Part shown: positions 20,640 through 31,089 of the stretch, in pieces | Position numbering within the stretch: the stretch's first letter is position 1 | Layout: every line of letters starts with the position of its first letter | DNA from: Micrasema longulum | Lineage: Eukaryota; Arthropoda; Insecta; Trichoptera; Brachycentridae | Reading direction: 5' to 3' | Length of the DNA stretch: 64,000 nucleotides | NCBI GenBank assembly: GCA_022494885.1 | Contig: JAGVSM010003553.1 | Location: 62,001 to 126,000 of the forward strand | Notes under the pieces: generated by a model | Database searches by the model: none | Told to the model about the DNA's origin: nothing | The model's input: the letters and a program-made list of their open reading frames with translations, nothing else | Position numbers and translations under genes: made by a program

Positions 20640-21010
20640 GAGTGCCAAGGAGACAAAATATTTTTTATTCACCAGAGCGAACAAAAACCATGATTATTAT
20701 TCCACGAGCGGCTGGTCGACAAAAAGCAATGTTTAATTATGAACTTTGTCTTTGACAGATTGTTAGTAGAGTATTCAGGGACGTAAAGTACAGCTTGGGC
20801 TGCTCGGAGCTTTCTCCCGGTCTATATTTATTATTTATGATTCTAGGTATGGCTGTATAGTGTAACATATACGCATATTTAAAGGGATGAAAAGCACCAG
20901 GATTAATTTATATTCAGGGTGGAGTGCAAATTTCATTAATAGTTACGATTTACTGCCAAAAATAATTGTGTGGTTTAATCGCCGCCATTTAGTTAAGATC
21001 AATTTTAGGA
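20640..21010. promoter_or_regulatory. Candidate conserved non-coding stretch
   Basis: Repeat-free and compositionally mixed, with 'ccaggattaatttatattc', 'ttcattaatagttacg' and 'ttaatcgccgccattta'. No ORF. A regulatory role is only a guess from composition and absence of repeats. Confidence 0.25.
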
Positions 21011-21090
21011 TATTTAACTAACGACATTTCTAAAATGTATAAATTAGAAAAATGTTGGTAATATTTATTGTTTTAATCCCATTCAAATTA

Positions 21091-21347
21091 CTAAATACAA
21101 ACTTATACCACTTTCGGACTAAGAGATTTTGAGTACTTTGGAATTAAAATATATAACCTACTTTCACTGTCCATGAAGAATTAGTAACGAGAAAATGTTC
21201 AAAAAGGCTATAAAAAAATGGATTGTGGAGCTGGGTAGAAGTAAAATGAATTGTCTCATTCACCCAAGCCAATATTAAATCAACTGCTCCACAAATGTAT
21301 AATTTGTGTTATGTTTTTATTTTTTTATTATGCGTTTTATAATATAA
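21091..21347 (+). pseudogene. RT tail W, copy 1 (left of SINE D)
   Basis: The plus strand encodes 'GIKIYNLLSLSMKN' and then 'KAIKKWIVELGRSKMN', the 'FK.A.K.WI' ending of non-LTR reverse transcriptases. Matches 26523-26790 closely. The element is interrupted by a SINE at 21348 and resumes at 21623. Confidence 0.7.
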
Positions 21348-21622
21348 ATAATATTATCATCATCATTCCCTTTCCGCACCTAATGGTGCATAGGGCACTG
21401 CATTGGTACACCAATCGCAGTTTATCTTGATAACTTTTTGTTACATGAAGGTAAGATGATCAGTCTCTCGCTTCAGGTACCAGTCCAGAGACTATGAAAT
21501 ATTCTAGTGTGAGAACACCCTTTTAAATAAATAGTTCATATCAGCCATGTCGGGAATCGAACCGGAGACCTCTTGCATGGTAGGCACACGCGCTAACCAT
21601 TACACCACTAGGCCGACATAGG
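21348..21622 (-). mobile_element. tRNA-derived SINE D inserted in W
   Basis: Minus strand: head 'tgtcggcctagtggtgtaat' with A box and B box 'ggttcgattcccgac', body, then 'ggtgcggaaagggaatgat' and ATG repeats. Direct repeat 'tataatataa' flanks it (21338-21347, 21623-21632). The paralogous copy at 26523-26978 has the empty site. Confidence 0.8.
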
Positions 21623-21816
21623 TATAATATAAGAATAATATAGGTATACCTAAATAAAATATAAACATAATTTATAACTATCTGAACATTTTGTTAATTA
21701 TCTATGTATATTTAGTCTCTTATGTATATTCTCACATGTAAAAAATATTTATATATTATTAAGTATTCTCGACACGGGTAACCCAGTGAGGTCACATTAT
21801 TTTTATTATTATTCAT
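21623..21816 (+). repeat. 3' UTR of W, copy 1 (right of SINE D)
   Basis: Continues the W element: 'aggtatacctaaataaaat', and ends 'acccagtgaggtcacatta' + TTTTTATTATT, as at 26800-26978. Confidence 0.7.
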
Positions 21817-21829
21817 CGTTTATAATGTG

Positions 21830-22300
21830 GAAAAAAATAGAATATGCTTCTCCAATTTGGTTTTCATTCTATCAGACTCATATTGACCATATTGAGTCAG
21901 TTCAACACCGTTATCTAAGAAAAGTGCAAGGTTTGCTCGGATCGCAAAGCGGTAATTATTCCTATGTTCTAGGACCAACTATCACATGCACTCGCCTATC
22001 CCTAGGCTCCACAGATATGGTAATCAGTATGAGGACAAGGCTGATATATTTGGTTCTGGACTTGATAGTTTTAAAACGAGTCTGATTTCTTTTTTTCTCT
22101 CGCAATAATGTTTTCCTCTTTTACTTTTTTATATTTATGTATTTATTTCTTTAATATTTTTGGTTGCTTGTGTGTATTTACCTACTTGTTAATAGTGTTA
22201 TAGTTATGCAAATTTATATTTTTTTCTTATGTATTTACATGTTTTTTCTTTATACTAATGTTCAATATATGTTAAAGGCAATTTATGCCATTTATTTTAT
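21830..22300 (+). pseudogene. Jockey-like RT with internal deletion
   Basis: 'EYASPIWFSFYQTHIDHIES' and 'VQHRYLRKVQG' form the 'LEY.S.VWSP....I..IE..Q..FLR' block. After 'ttcctatgttctaggacc' the sequence jumps to the element end shared with 2520-2872. About 400 bp of the RT tail present in the other copy is missing. The 3' UTR ends at 'ggcaatttatgccattt'. Confidence 0.75.
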
Positions 22301-22309
22301 TTTATTTTA

Positions 22310-23240
22310 TTTGGGAAATCAACAGTTCTACATAATATTTTTAGTGAACAAACAGATATAGTGTATAAACTCAGAACTAATAACAGATTTCCACATATTA
22401 TACAAAGTTAGTAAAGAAAATATATTACATATCTAATAAATACATACAATTTATACATATAAAAATGTTATTTTCATGTACTCAATAATCAAAGATATTT
22501 TAAATATTTATTTTAAGAACATTAAGTTACTGTAAATTGGGCGGGATAAGGACAAACATGCTTGAAGAGAGGATAAGGAGGGGAGGGGAGATATCGGCCT
22601 CCGTGGTGTAGTGGTCAAGACGCTTGACTCACGCACGGAAGGTTCCGGGTTCGATTCCCGGTGAGAACACAAAAAATTAAAACTGTGATTTTTCTCAAGC
22701 CTGGGTGCTCTGTGATGCAATTCACCACTGTAATTAGGCCTCCTGGCCTGTTGTGGTGCAAAAAAAAAAAAAAAAAAGTAAATGTAAATGTAAATGTACA
22801 TATTTATTATTATAATGTCTACTAAATTACATAATACATTTTTAGTGTAAATTTTAAATCTGACAGACTGATGTTTGTGTAATCTATATTTTTAAATTTT
22901 GTATTGTACATTGAAAAAGTCCTACGAAAAAAAGCATTTTTAACATACGATGTTTTACTTATTGGTACATGAAACAGGTGGTACCGTCTACAAATCCTGG
23001 CTGGCACATGTATTGTAATGTAAAAATAAATAAATAAATGTTGAAATAGAGCAATCTTTTAATTTGTCATCATCGGGGAAACGTAGAACAGAGATGTATC
23101 TAATATGCATTGTCAAAATATTTAATGCCATAAGCGATGTCCCATCTTTATTGCAATCAATGTATTATTATGTTCTCTACCGTCTCACTAGAAGCTGACA
23201 TTTGCTATTATATTAGAGCAACTTTCGTTTATATGAAATT
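22310..23240 (-). pseudogene. Non-LTR RT tail interrupted by SINE A
   Basis: Minus strand from 23240 downwards: 'SLMALNILTMHIRYISVLRF', then 'CRRYHLFHVPISKTSYVKNA', then 'FFRRTFSMYNTKF' and 'LSDLKFTLK'. This is the 'R..F.VP..RT...+.SF..R....YN.L' tail of Jockey-like RTs. The 3' UTR ('aacagttctacataat', complement) extends to about 22310 and holds a SINE insertion. No catalytic box. Confidence 0.65.
22595..22777 (+). mobile_element. tRNA-derived SINE A, copy 1
   Basis: Head 'ggcctccgtggtgtagtgg' (A box 'tggtgtagtggtcaaga') with B box 'gggttcgattcccggtg', body 'tcaagcctgggtgctctg', 3' end 'aggcctcctggcctgttg' and a poly(A) run. The antisense 97-codon ORF 22801-22508 is a shadow of this SINE. 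Confidence 0.85.
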
Positions 23241-23284
23241 ATTCAGAATGTACAGATTTGTCGATTTTTCGCACAACCTTTAAA

Positions 23285-23580
23285 GATAGATATTTCCGCT
23301 TTTCGCAGACCATTTCATCACTAATACAGTATGGGGTGTAAGAGTGTTGGTATGGCTTAGCTCGAAGTTTAACAAATCGTATTCTTTTGATCTACTAAAA
23401 AAAAGTTCATTGAATTTTAGAGGCCTTTATTAATTTTTTAGTGTTTTCTTTGTTTGTTTTTGATTGTTGTTTTTTTTTTTAATAATTTGACTGTTTTAGA
23501 ACGGAGTTATTTAATCTAATTAGACAGTCAAAGCTATTTTTTTTATCAATATATGATACCATGTGTAAGATATGATAAAT
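23285..23580 (+). repeat. Retroelement 3' end V, copy 2
   Basis: Aligns with 18781-19078; see 'aagagtgttggtatggct', 'tagaacggagttatttaat' and 'gacagtcaaagct'. A third, shorter match is at 55995-56100. Confidence 0.7.
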
Positions 23581-23952
23581 ATATAACTAATTGCAATGAT
23601 TTTATTTTCATTGCTATGTTTATATGTATATTGTTGTGTATGTTCTGTTTGTGCAGTTTCTTGTTTATATTGTCTTATGTTATTGTTGTAATTAGCTTGA
23701 GCCGTAAATGTAATAAAAACAATAAAAATATGACAATATTGTATTTATGAATGGAAAAAGAGTATTTTGCCATTTCAACACTCATATATGTCAATTTGAC
23801 AATAGTTGTTTAGCGCTAAAAACTATGACTATCAGTCCATTTTCCTTTGAAAGCTCGTGTTAGTGTACTATTTGTTGTTTTTTTTACATTTTCTCAATAA
23901 AAGTTAATTTTATTGATTGCTTGCATCTTAAACAGTTTTTTTCAGTTGGTTA

Positions 23953-24957
23953 ATGGATATCACGGCGAGGAACAGGGGAAAGATTATAACCTTAAGTTAA
24001 CATACATTTATGACTCAGATGGAGAATCCAAATGAATATTTTGTGAGTCAGGGAGCAGTCAGCAAGATTATTAAGCAGAAAAGAGAAACAGGGTCACTTG
24101 AAGCAAATAAAAAGAGAAATGTGGAAGAAACGGGAAAACTAGTGTCCGAGACGAAATATCTTTAATCAGAAATAGTAAATTAAACCTCAGAAAAACAAGT
24201 TACGAACTTTTACGTGATACATGACTCAACAGTACGAAGAAAACTTATTAAATATAGAAGAAAAGCAATTCGACAACAGTAGAAACAACTCCTGATGGCA
24301 CGTATTATGAATGAAAGGCTCATTTGGGCTAGAAAATATACCAAATGGACCGTAGAATACTGGAGGAAGGTGCTGTTTTCAGGTGAGACCCACTTTCTCG
24401 TGCAGGGATATCGCACAAAATTTGTTAGAAAAAGTGTGGATGAAAAACTTACTGTGGCTCATATTGACCAAACGGTGAAATATCCTGTGAAGAAGATGTT
24501 TTGGGGCTGCTTTTTGTAGATGGGGACCGGATCTTTGATACCAATAGAAGGAATGATGAATAGCCTAAAGTATAAAACTCTATTGGAGCAGCACTTGAGT
24601 ACAGAACTGAGTAAATGTTGTCCTAATATAATATAATGTTGGGGCTGTATTTCAACAGGACTCAGCTCCTTGTCACGTATCGAAGTTTATGCTTAAGTGT
24701 TTGAATGATAAAAAGATAACTCTTTTAGACTGGCTTGGAAATTCGCCTGACCTTAACCCTATTGAAAATTTGTAGGCGATTTGTAAATCTTGGATTCAAA
24801 AATTGGACTGCACCACCAAGATAAAGGTGATAGAAGCTTTTATTCAGATGCGGTTTCGAGATGACAGAATAAAAAAAATTGCCGAAATTTAATTGATTCC
24901 ATTCCAAAACGTGTTCAGGCTGTTATAAAAGCAAAAGGAAGACATACATCTTATTAA
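23953..24957 (+). pseudogene. Tc1-like transposase, degenerate
   Basis: Near-full-length Tc1-type transposase in broken frames. The N-terminal HTH is 'RGKIITLS', then 'VSQGAVSKIIKQKRETGS' (about 23965-24090). A second HTH part is 'DSTVRRKLIKYRRKAI' (about 24226). The catalytic core starts with 'RLIWARKYTKWTVEYWRKV' (24319-24375) and 'LFSGETHF', where the first catalytic Asp of the usual FSDE is Gly. Then come 'VKKMFWGCF', 'AVFQQDSAPCHVSKFM' with the second Asp, and 'WLGNSPDLNPIENLW' with the third acidic residue (the final W codon is TAG). The frame ends 'KGRHTSY'. At least five stops or shifts make it inactive. Terminal inverted repeats were not found. Confidence 0.9.
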
Positions 24958-25204
24958 ATAAAAAATATTTTATGATTGTACATCACCTGCAACTCAAAAT
25001 ATCAATAAAAACGTATTTTATGGAGTTTCAATCTCTAATAAGAAAACAATAATTAATAACCAAAAAAAACAATATTTTTTTTAGTCCTCTCCTGTCTTAC
25101 TTCGAAAATAATGATATCAAATTACCACCCGTGTAAGAAAAAAAACGACTTGATTTATTGGGTCCACGTGTAGTATTTAGTGAACATATACTAAATTACG
25201 TAAA

Positions 25205-25275
25205 CCTCGACGAAGAAGCTTGTTTGCTTTGAAACCGGTCGGTGGAAAATAAAAATTAGTGGTTAAAAACAAAGT
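25205..25275 (+). ncRNA. Hammerhead-like motif 7 with PLE tail
   Basis: 'cctcgacgaagaagc', loop, 'gctttgaaacc' and then 'ggtcggtggaaaataaa', 'tagtggttaaaaacaaag'. The tail is shared with motif 6 at 17529 in opposite orientation. Stem AAGC/GCTT. Confidence 0.45.
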
Positions 25276-25334
25276 TTTTTTATTTATTTTATTATAATGA
25301 ATAACCACAATGTTAGTGCTTCAAATATAAACTT

Positions 25335-25715
25335 TATAAAATGCTTTTTTTCAGAATACGGTTTTGAAATTTAACATACTTTTAAATAATACAATTTATA
25401 ACATTTCTTGATTTAAGTTCTAACAAAAAGGTTTCAAACTTTTTACCAAGCTCTTTCTTGTACCATTTTTAATATAATTACAAGTTTCAATCAATTATTC
25501 TATACTTACGCACCCACACACACGCACCCTCTCCCTCGTTCATTCGCATACACATGAATACAAACGTCACACACATACAATTACGTAAACTCTTTTCTTA
25601 TTATATTATGTGTATTTAGATTTACAGTGGATTTTTTTTATTGACTCTAGTTTTGTTAGTATATTTTTACGTATTTTGTTTGAGTAATAGCTTTAAAAAC
25701 CCCAAATAAAATAAA
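25335..25715 (+). repeat. Interspersed repeat R, copy 2
   Basis: Second copy of 3060-3500: 'acttacgcacccacacac', 'acaaacgtcacacacata' and 'aaaaaccccaaataaaata'. The CA-rich block is shorter than in copy 1. Confidence 0.75.
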
Positions 25716-25989
25716 ATAAATAAGATGTCAACAAACAGTTTGAGTCTGATTGAAGGTAGTTTTTAATATCATTTGACTCTGATTCCCCAATTCTACGTGA
25801 AAAATCTTCAAAAATTAGAAAAAGAAGAAGTTCACTAAAGTGATTTGTGCTTATTTTATAGAACTATGTACAAATATACCTATAGAATTTCATAAGATTT
25901 ATACCAATACTCCTACGAGTAAGTGCAGCGTAGAATTAAAAAAGGTGTTTTCTTGGAAATCATTATACATATCTTTTGTTTAACACGTT
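25716..25989. other. Unassigned spacer
   Basis: No ORF or repeat recognised. Confidence 0.4.
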
Positions 25990-26150
25990 TCAGCCGTAAG
26001 CCATTTTAAAATAAAGAAATAAGGTAATCATCTCACGTGGCGTTTGTCCCGCCCGTCTAATTAGATGGCTGACAGGATGCTATAGAGAAGCTGTCACTCG
26101 AATCCAGGGAAGCCTTGTATTATTTCGTGTTTGAAATTTCTTTCGCCCGT
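25990..26150. promoter_or_regulatory. Candidate conserved non-coding stretch
   Basis: Less AT-rich, repeat-free: 'tctcacgtggcgtttgtccc', 'gtctaattagatggctgac', 'agaagctgtcactcg'. CACGTG-like and TAATTA cores are present. No splice-bounded ORF. Regulatory role is inference. Confidence 0.25.
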
Positions 26151-26300
26151 ATATTCATATAACTCATAATCAAATATCAAAGAGAATATATTTTGACTGA
26201 GTTGGTAATGCAGCTCAGATTAACACGCGCCGCTTTAAAGGCTGCCTGGAGATTGGACATGTTTTTTTATTTTTTATTGTATTTTTTATTTTATTATTAT

Positions 26301-26464
26301 TTGCACCACAACAGGCCAGGAGGTCCAATTACAATGGTGCATTATATTAGAGAATACCCAGGCTTGAGAAAAATCACATTTAATTTTTGTGTTCTCACCG
26401 GGAATCGAACCCGGAATCTTTCTTGTGTGAGTCAAGCGTTTTGACCACTAAGCCACAGAGGCCG
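26301..26464 (-). mobile_element. tRNA-derived SINE A, copy 2
   Basis: Reverse complement of the SINE at 22595: 'ttgcaccacaacaggcc' at the 3' end, 'ccgggaatcgaacccgg' (B box) and 'agccacagaggccgcc' at the head. It is preceded by a T-rich run (26262-26300). The 83-codon ORF 26193-26444 is its shadow. Confidence 0.85.
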
Positions 26465-26522
26465 CCAGTATAACATCATATACATAATAATATAATCACT
26501 AGATCCTCAACACAAAGACAAC

Positions 26523-26978
26523 TCAGACAAATACAAACTAATACCACTTTCGGACAAAGGGATTTTGAGTGTTATTCAATTAAAATCTATAACCTACTTC
26601 CACTATCTATTAAAACAATTAGTTACGAGAAAATGTCCAAAAAGGCTTTAAAAAATGGATAGTGGAGCTAGGTTGAAGTAAAATAGATTGTCTCATTCGC
26701 ACAAACCAATATTGAATCAACTGTTCCACAAATGTATAGTTTATGTTATGTTTTAGTTATTTTATTGTGCGTTTTTTAATATAAATAATAAAGGTATACA
26801 TTAATAAAATATAATCATAAATGCGTAGTGTTTAAAACTGTCTGAAAATTTTGTTAATTATCTGTGTTCATTAAGTAAGTCTTTTTTGTTTATTCTCAAA
26901 TGTAAAAATATATTTAGTTAAGTGTCATCGGCACGGCTAACCCCAGTGAGGTTACATTATTTTTATTATTAATTATAG
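26523..26978 (+). pseudogene. RT tail W, copy 2 (empty site)
   Basis: Second copy of 21091-21816 without the SINE. 'ataccactttcggacaaag', 'tatagtggagctagg'-type sequence and 'ccccagtgaggttacatt' run uninterrupted. Near 26773 'ttaatataaataataaagg' is the unoccupied target of SINE D. Confidence 0.75.
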
Positions 26979-26984
26979 TTTGTA

Positions 26985-28490
26985 AGAGAAAATTATGAAT
27001 AAATAAATAAACCAATACCGAAATTTAACCTTACATTTACATAGAACTTAATACTCTAGGCTATGCAGTGAATTCAAGATAAAATATATTTCTTACTTTT
27101 TCTTGATACTAAGTATAATTTTATTTTATATATTTTTATTATTATGTTCTATTGATGCTAAGCATACTTTTTCTTTTGTATACCTATGAATTCAAAATAT
27201 CTTTGTCTTGAAGGCTATTGTCTTAATGGGCTACAAGTTATGGATTACAAATGTATAAAACAAACCTTTTTATGTGAGTATTGTTTTCACTATTCATAGT
27301 TTATCTTTTTCTTACATTTATATTTATTTATATTTTTATATGAGAGTTGCTTTATTATTTACCTTGCTTATAATAAAAAAGGTTTATATTTCAAAAAGTG
27401 TATTTTTCTGCAATTAAATTTATCTCAATTATTGGGATCAGGAGTGATATACAAATTTGGGCTAATCAGAAACTTCTCAGCATTTGCTCACGTGGAAAGG
27501 AAACCACTTAAAACTCCTCAGGAGAAGCCGGCCCGTTAGCAGTAGTCAACAGGCCTTCCGTTCCACTAGAGGAGTGTTCAGCATTTTGTTCCCTACTACA
27601 TATATTATTGTTGTTTAAGAAAAAGTCACAAATACTAAAAAGATGTCATTTGAACCGTCAAATTGTGCTCTTTCGGAGGAAAACGTCACCAAAGTAACAT
27701 AATTAAAAATAAAGTGACTTTGAAAAGAAATATGCTGAAAAATATTTCTTAAAAAAAAAAAAAAAATTAACCGCAACAAAATTAAAAACTCTTATAGCTT
27801 GCATCTTTCAAATTACAAACAAGCAAAAGTCACCCTGCCGTATTAAATTCATTCCAGATATTTTTTTATGTATCAGAAGAAAACAGTTACCAATGGAATT
27901 TATTAAAAAATTAAAAAGACATGATTCAATTATGGTATGTACATAAAATTTCCAAAACACAAACATCCGATTTTTTCTTGGTCTCCAAACTTCCAAATTG
28001 CGATTTCTCAAAACGATGTTTTTCGGGTTAGTGATTTCTGTCCATACGGCAACGATTTATTAATTTGTATGGATGTTATTTTTAATACACATAAATAAAT
28101 TAATACAGTTAGTAAAACAAAAAAAAATATTCTAACTTTTACTGCTCATTGGTCTCCCATTTATGAATACACTTCCGTAATATGTTATCCTTCATATGAA
28201 CGTAGTTATACAAAAATTAGCCAGTCGTAAAAAAGAGAAACTGAGATAATAGCACGTTTGTGAAAAGAGTGAATAATCAAATCCACACAACAGTTGGAAT
28301 GTTTTTGACTGTGACCTATGATAAACATTTGATAAATTATTTTTTTTTAATATTTCAAACTAGTATCTTATTACATATTTGATCAGTTTTAGTAGTAGTT
28401 TTAAAGTACACTAAAATTTTTCTACAGCTGTGGGTGTTTTCTACGAATTGAGAAATGCCGTTTTTGAGATCGACACTATTTTCAGAAAGT
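26985..28490. other. AT-rich stretch without recognised genes
   Basis: Includes a repeat-free, less AT-rich patch at 27480-27600 ('aagccggcccgttagcag') and a poly(A) run at 27749. The minus frame 28011-27808 shows no known motif. Confidence 0.4.
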
Positions 28491-28495
28491 GTTTT

Positions 28496-28870
28496 TTTAT
28501 TTTTTTATTTATTTTTTGTTGTTCTTTTACAATATACATAAGAGGTAATACGTAGCAGTGAAATACTTATTAATAGTAAAAATAGTAAACAAAAAAATTC
28601 CAAAAAGGCATGGCCTGTTCGTGGATTTACAAGAAAATGTTGATGAATTTTTGCTCCTATAATAAATAATGGACAGTTTTAATATTTTTGTAAAATATAA
28701 AAAAAGAGAAAATAAAATATTCTGTCAAATTATATTTATTATATGGTATTTTTTTATAGTAATTAAAAAAGGAAATAAAGATATACAAAAAACATAAAAA
28801 TATTCCTTATTATTAAAGGGCAACAAAATATATCATAGAAAAAAAGAGTTCTTTTTTTTAGTTCGAATCC
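28496..28870 (-). repeat. Retroelement 3' end Y, copy 1
   Basis: T-rich left end then 'ttacaatatacataagagg', 'aaggcatggcctgttcgtgg' and 'tttttgctcctataataaat'. The same blocks occur at 47771-48125. Minus orientation is inferred from the T-rich left edge. Confidence 0.7.
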
Positions 28871-28899
28871 AGGATAGTGCGTGTTTTATTATTTTATTA

Positions 28900-29420
28900 T
28901 TACAGTTTCTTGTGAGAAAGCGGTCTGGCTGTTTTGAATAGAATATATAATTGACCTTACTGCACCCGACAACACCAATATAGCATATTTTCAAAATTGT
29001 AGACTGGCTGTTTTCTGTATAACTACGTTCATATGTTCTTCATGTGAATCGCATTGAGTCTGTTCAGAAAAAAATGTTGAGAAAAATTACTAACAAATTA
29101 CATAGAAATCACAAGAAACGACTATAGTTACTATATACCGATGTCGAACTTTTTATAAATCCATCGAGTCTATCAACACACCGATTTAATGCAGATTAGA
29201 TTAGATTAGATTAGCATCATTAAAATACCAAATGGTTTATTTGATGCCCCGGCTATATTTCAACTAATACCTCTTAATGTTCCTTCACACAGACTCAGAA
29301 ACGATGAGATTCTGAAAAATGATTTCCAGGCAGCTGAACCCAGAGTGATCCGACTTGTTAACGGAAATCAGGATCTCAATAGATTGTAAATTAAATAACT
29401 TAACTAATAAATTGAAAGCC
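28900..29420 (+). pseudogene. Jockey-like RT tail
   Basis: Broken plus frames give 'SYVLHVNRIESVQKKMLRK' (about 29020-29085), then 'PSSLSTHRFNAD' and a 'LIKYQMVYL'-like piece. An 'IPLNVPSHRLRNDEIL'-like end (about 29267-29310) follows. The tail matches the same blocks at 58565-58870. Between them lies a short (GATTA)n run at 29191-29212. No catalytic motif remains. Confidence 0.65.
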
Positions 29421-29429
29421 AAAAAATAA

Positions 29430-29895
29430 TATTCGATAATTTTTTCACTTCTATAATAAATCTCAATCCCATAATGTTTGTATATTCAATGTATTTTTCT
29501 TTCATTGTTTTGTTCCAAGCTTTATATTCCTAATGTTTATGGATGTATTTTTTTAATAATATCGACACACCCTACGTACAACTGTGTAAATGTAAAAAGT
29601 CAATTTTACAGGAGAGCGTTTTAAAGATTTTTTTTAAAAATTGACTCGTGATATTTTGCTGTTTTTACGTAGTAAAGCTGAGAAATTAGGCATAACGCTT
29701 TTAATTGAGTTATTTAGTAAAATTTCGAAAAATTATTTCTGAGATTACTAGTTTGTCGCTGATGCAGGCTTATTCTATGGGATTCATTGAAATGTTTCAC
29801 GAGTATCTGCCTAGTTACATAGTTTTACTCTGTACTTCATTTGATATCTTACACAACGTTTACCGAAAAATCGTCATTAAATACGGTCTTATATT
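29430..29895. other. AT-rich spacer, nothing recognised
   Basis: 'gacacaccctacgtacaact' (29564) recurs inverted near 30880. The 77-codon frame 29705-29938 enters the LTR and is not a gene. Confidence 0.4.
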
Positions 29896-29896
29896 A

Positions 29897-30379
29897 TGTA
29901 GGGTCCATAGTCCACAGTCGATGACACACACGTGTTAAATTAGTTCACCTGAAATAGACTTATGATCGACGATGCAATGTCATCATTTTTAATTGAATCC
30001 AATACATTCGTAAAATGCAACTCTAAGTATTTCACATGAAATCGGAGGGCATCGTTCTACAGTACATTCACATCGTCCCTACCATGAAAAAATGAACTAC
30101 AAAAGAACGTCGTCTATAAAGAGACCAGAGGACGCAGCCAACCTCAGTCAGCTCGTTCAATCAGCCCAACAAGATCAGTGCAGTTCACTCAGCTCCAGCA
30201 TGTAGTTCAAGTGCAGTTACTTTAACTCATCATCGCCGCTGAGCTCGCGCTACACAACCAAGTGCTGTATCTTATTCGCTATGTAATAAATACGCATTAA
30301 ACATCAACCTCGTGTCTTTTGTGTCAATCTCTAATTGGGGTAGGAACTCCAACCAAACACCCAACCACTAAATCCTACA
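29897..30379. mobile_element. Solo LTR, copy 2
   Basis: Starts TGTAGGG, ends CCTACA, a 6-bp inverted end pair. Aligns with 7343-7817: 'cgatgacacacacg', 'catgtagttcaagtgcagt', 'aatacgcattaaacatcaac'. Flanking ATTA and AGTA agree in 3 of 4 positions, so the TSD has decayed or is absent. Confidence 0.75.
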
Positions 30380-30409
30380 AGTATACCTGTGTTTTCTATT
30401 TTTTTCAAA

Positions 30410-30530
30410 TTTTTGGCGGAGTCTGTGCGCATTCTCTCGCTGTCCTGTAGAACTGAGCGACGGGCAGATCTCCGTCGCCCGCGCCGCGCCGCATTACCCT
30501 CGCGTAGTCTGCAGCTGGCATGCACTTAAT
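30410..30530. promoter_or_regulatory. GC- and CpG-rich spot
   Basis: 'tctccgtcgcccgcgccg' and 'gagcgacgggcagatc' stand out from AT-rich surroundings. It lies 450 bp downstream (in gene direction) of the signal-peptide exon donor. An intronic regulatory or alternative-promoter role is speculative. Confidence 0.3.
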
Positions 30531-30686
30531 TATTCCTCTGATTTTGTTTATGATATATGCAGTTAAACATTTATACGTTTAAAAAAAACATTTTCCAACG
30601 ATTTTTAATATTTTTTTAATATCTAGTATTAAAATTTCAGAGGTGTAGATTACAAAAATGCAACAGTCGTATTACCGTGGAGGCAG

Positions 30687-30868
30687 TTTTTTTTTTTTTT
30701 TTTTTATATTAAAAGAAGTATTTGCGTTCTTATGATTTACCTAAATATTAAATTTTTAGGGCCATTTTCAACGAAAATGGGAATCGAGTTGGGGTAGAGT
30801 GGGATTCAAACCACAGACCTTTGGTCTGTGAGTCTTAATTACTAGCCACAGGACCGCAACCCGATTTT
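30687..30868 (-). mobile_element. tRNA-derived SINE C, copy 2
   Basis: The minus strand has the head near 'cgggttgcggtcctgtggc', B-box-like 'ggtttgaatccc' and body. The tail 'aaatacttcttttaatat' ends in a long T run as seen on plus. Matches 5717-5860. Confidence 0.65.
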
Positions 30869-30971
30869 TACAGTTACACAGTTGTACGTAGGATGTGTCG
30901 ATATGTGTTCGAAATGGACTTTGTTCACGGATAATCTAAAATCTTTTTCTATTTTTATTAACTGTACATAC

Positions 30972-31089
30972 CTTGGAAGGCTGCTTCAAATTGCGGCTCT
31001 GATGTATCCAATCCTTCGAGCAATGACGAACACACAACGAAAATAGCACTTAGGATAATAAACATTACTAAACCCATTCTGGAAATCAT
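30972..31089 (-). CDS. Probable first coding exon with signal peptide
   Basis: The minus strand opens with ATG at 31089, with a second in-frame Met at codon 5. It encodes 39 codons plus one base up to a donor CAAG|GTATGT (GT at 30971-30970). Residues 5-21 are hydrophobic ('GLVMFIILSAIFVVC') and are followed by small residues, a textbook secretion signal. Then comes an acidic stretch ('EGLDTSEPQFEAAFQ'). The donor is phase 1, so it can join the phase-1 EGF exon at 4904-4788, making a Gly codon at the junction. Upstream, a three-codon ATG frame precedes in another frame. The alternative is a chance ORF, but hydrophobic core plus consensus donor make a real exon likely. The gene cannot be named. 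Confidence 0.6.

Noticed and set aside
21540..21621. Possible genuine tRNA gene on minus strand
   Set aside because: Same reasoning; TSD and body show a SINE.
22508..22801. 97-codon minus ORF
   Set aside because: It is the antisense translation of a tRNA-derived SINE including its poly(A) run.
26193..26444. 83-codon plus ORF
   Set aside because: Antisense reading of SINE A copy 2; no domain.
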